Below are positions 6,022 to 6,872 of a DNA stretch of 6,872 nucleotides, one piece after another; the stretch's first letter is position 1, and every line of letters starts with the position of its first letter. Position numbers and translations under genes: made by a program. This stretch comes from Acidobacteriota bacterium. Lineage in GTDB: Bacteria > Actinomycetota > Acidimicrobiia > Spongiisociales > UBA5794. The notes below the pieces were generated by a model. The model saw only the letters and a program-made list of their open reading frames with translations, had not been told where the DNA came from and did no database searches. The stretch is taken from the NCBI GenBank assembly GCA_022574065.1, contig JACZST010000105.1, forward strand, positions 1 through 6,872, read 5' to 3'.

Positions 6022-6872
6022 CTATTTGAGCTTGCCCCACTCGCTCAAGGAAACATCGCGAGAGAGTTGCCAGGCCTCCTGGTCGAGGATAACCAGGTGA
6101 CCAATATTCTGGCAGCCCGCGTACGTTAGACGACTGAGGATTCTGTCTAGCTTGTTGGTTGCGTCTACCTGATACAAGTAACCGACTGGCAGCTTCCCTA
6201 GTTCAGGGCGGAAAGTTCCGCGCCAAGGCTTCAGCGCGCCCTCGTCACCAATCAACAACGACGCCCGGCCCAGCACTGTCGAAATGAATGCGTAGTCGGC
6301 TGCGCTCATTTTCTTTAGCACATTAACTGCCTCAACCGATAGAAGAGGTAGCCAGCGATTCGCTCTTTGACAGCCTTCCAGGCGTGAGCGCCATGGATCA
6401 CTCACATGTTCTAGCCACCCCTCGTAAAATCGGTTCCGACCGTCGATAAGCGGCTCTGGAACGAGCCAATTCAGTTTTGGATCGCGTAAGTGGCCGGCTG
6501 CCCATTGATCCGCCGCGGTCCGAAATGACTCTATAGCCTTCTGAAGATTCTGCTTGCGGTCGTCTGTTCCGAAGGAACTAATGAGATTGTGATTACCTGG
6601 TGCGCCTCGCAGATAGTCGGTCGCTTCTTGAAGAGTAACTTGGTCTCCGATCGATAGTGCCTTCTTGCGCTGTTGTCCTTTCAGAATTGGCCATGCTACG
6701 GCACCTAAACCTAAAGAGTCGGTAAGTACGGAGTGAGCAGGCACAGGAGAAGGGCGTTGTTGTCGATCATGCTCAGCTTGCTTCTGTATATGCAGTAGTA
6801 GTTTCTTTGCCCTGTTGAGTACTTCATTCCCGACAAGTTTGATCGCGGTACCGTCACGATCGAATTTAGGCG
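6022..6872 (-). CDS. Unrecognised protein, 5' end outside the window, in low-GC DNA
   Basis: The frame is open from the right edge to the TAG at 6022 and gives 282 visible residues. A GTG at 6744 is not the start: the 42 codons before it are open and look coding (for example KLVGNEVLNRAKKLLLHIQK). The protein is soluble, with no membrane segment, is rich in Trp and charged residues, and ends SLSEWGKLK. I do not recognise the family. One stretch, SAADYAFISTVLGRASLL followed by IGDE (visible residues 189-210), resembles the later part of PIN nuclease domains, where an Asp starts a helix and a second Asp follows a short strand. This is only a hint, because the first acidic motif is not evident. 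Rarer codons for this DNA (TTA, AGA, ATA) and lower GC than all its left-hand neighbours suggest horizontal origin. It ends about 105 bp from the broken murA. Confidence 0.7.
   Translation of the reverse strand, partial: PKFDRDGTAIKLVGNEVLNRAKKLLLHIQKQAEHDRQQRPSPVPAHSVLTDSLGLGAVAWPILKGQQRKKALSIGDQVTLQEATDYLRGAPGNHNLISSFGTDDRKQNLQKAIESFRTAADQWAAGHLRDPKLNWLVPEPLIDGRNRFYEGWLEHVSDPWRSRLEGCQRANRWLPLLSVEAVNVLKKMSAADYAFISTVLGRASLLIGDEGALKPWRGTFRPELGKLPVGYLYQVDATNKLDRILSRLTYAGCQNIGHLVILDQEAWQLSRDVSLSEWGKLK

Noticed and set aside
6022..6744. GTG 6744 as the start of the unknown gene
   Set aside because: The frame stays open and coding-like to the window edge, and no ribosome binding site precedes this GTG. 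The true start lies outside the window.

Overview
The window is high-GC bacterial DNA. Almost all of it is coded on the minus strand, so it reads from right to left. The gene content (NifS-type cysteine desulfurase, Nfu-type Fe-S protein, MeaB GTPase, crotonase, a SpoIID/LytB protein behind murA), GTG starts and very GC-rich third positions suggest an actinobacterium, perhaps of the Acidimicrobiia. That placement is inference, because the window has no marker RNA.

In transcription order: (1) 6872-6022, the 3' part of an unrecognised gene that is still open at the window edge. Its base composition is visibly lower in GC (27 of 60 bases in 6301-6360, against 47 of 60 in 3541-3600). (2) 6009-5905, a short plus-strand reading-frame tail. 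(3) 5916-5689, only the last 70 or so codons of murA, cut at its 5' side. (4) 5675-4356, a secreted SpoIID/LytB-domain protein 13 bp behind murA. (5) 4314-4018, a small Nfu/NifU C-terminal-type Fe-S protein. (6) 4019-3950, an intergenic stretch of 7-bp repeats with a strong hairpin. (7) 3922-2990, a MeaB/ArgK-type GTPase. (8) 2919-2152, an enoyl-CoA hydratase/isomerase with a strong ribosome binding site. (9) 2149-2073, a second run of 7-bp repeats with different unit sequences. (10) 2056-917, a membrane-anchored alpha/beta hydrolase with Asp where the nucleophilic Ser is expected. (11) 877-1, a NifS-type cysteine desulfurase cut by the left edge before its catalytic Cys loop.

The genes form loose functional pairs. 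MurA (precursor synthesis) and SpoIID (glycan-strand cleavage) belong to peptidoglycan metabolism. Nfu and the cysteine desulfurase belong to Fe-S or sulfur-transfer metabolism. MeaB and the crotonase belong to acyl-CoA catabolism (B12-dependent mutase maintenance and enoyl-CoA hydration). Short same-strand gaps make co-transcription plausible, but the two repeat tracts may divide the row into units.

I see no convincing new multi-gene system. The points most worth a second look are the break inside murA next to low-GC DNA, the two heptamer tracts with unrelated unit sequences, and the Asp-for-Ser change in the hydrolase. No tRNA, rRNA, CRISPR array or insertion sequence was seen. No gene-free stretch exceeds about 110 bases.
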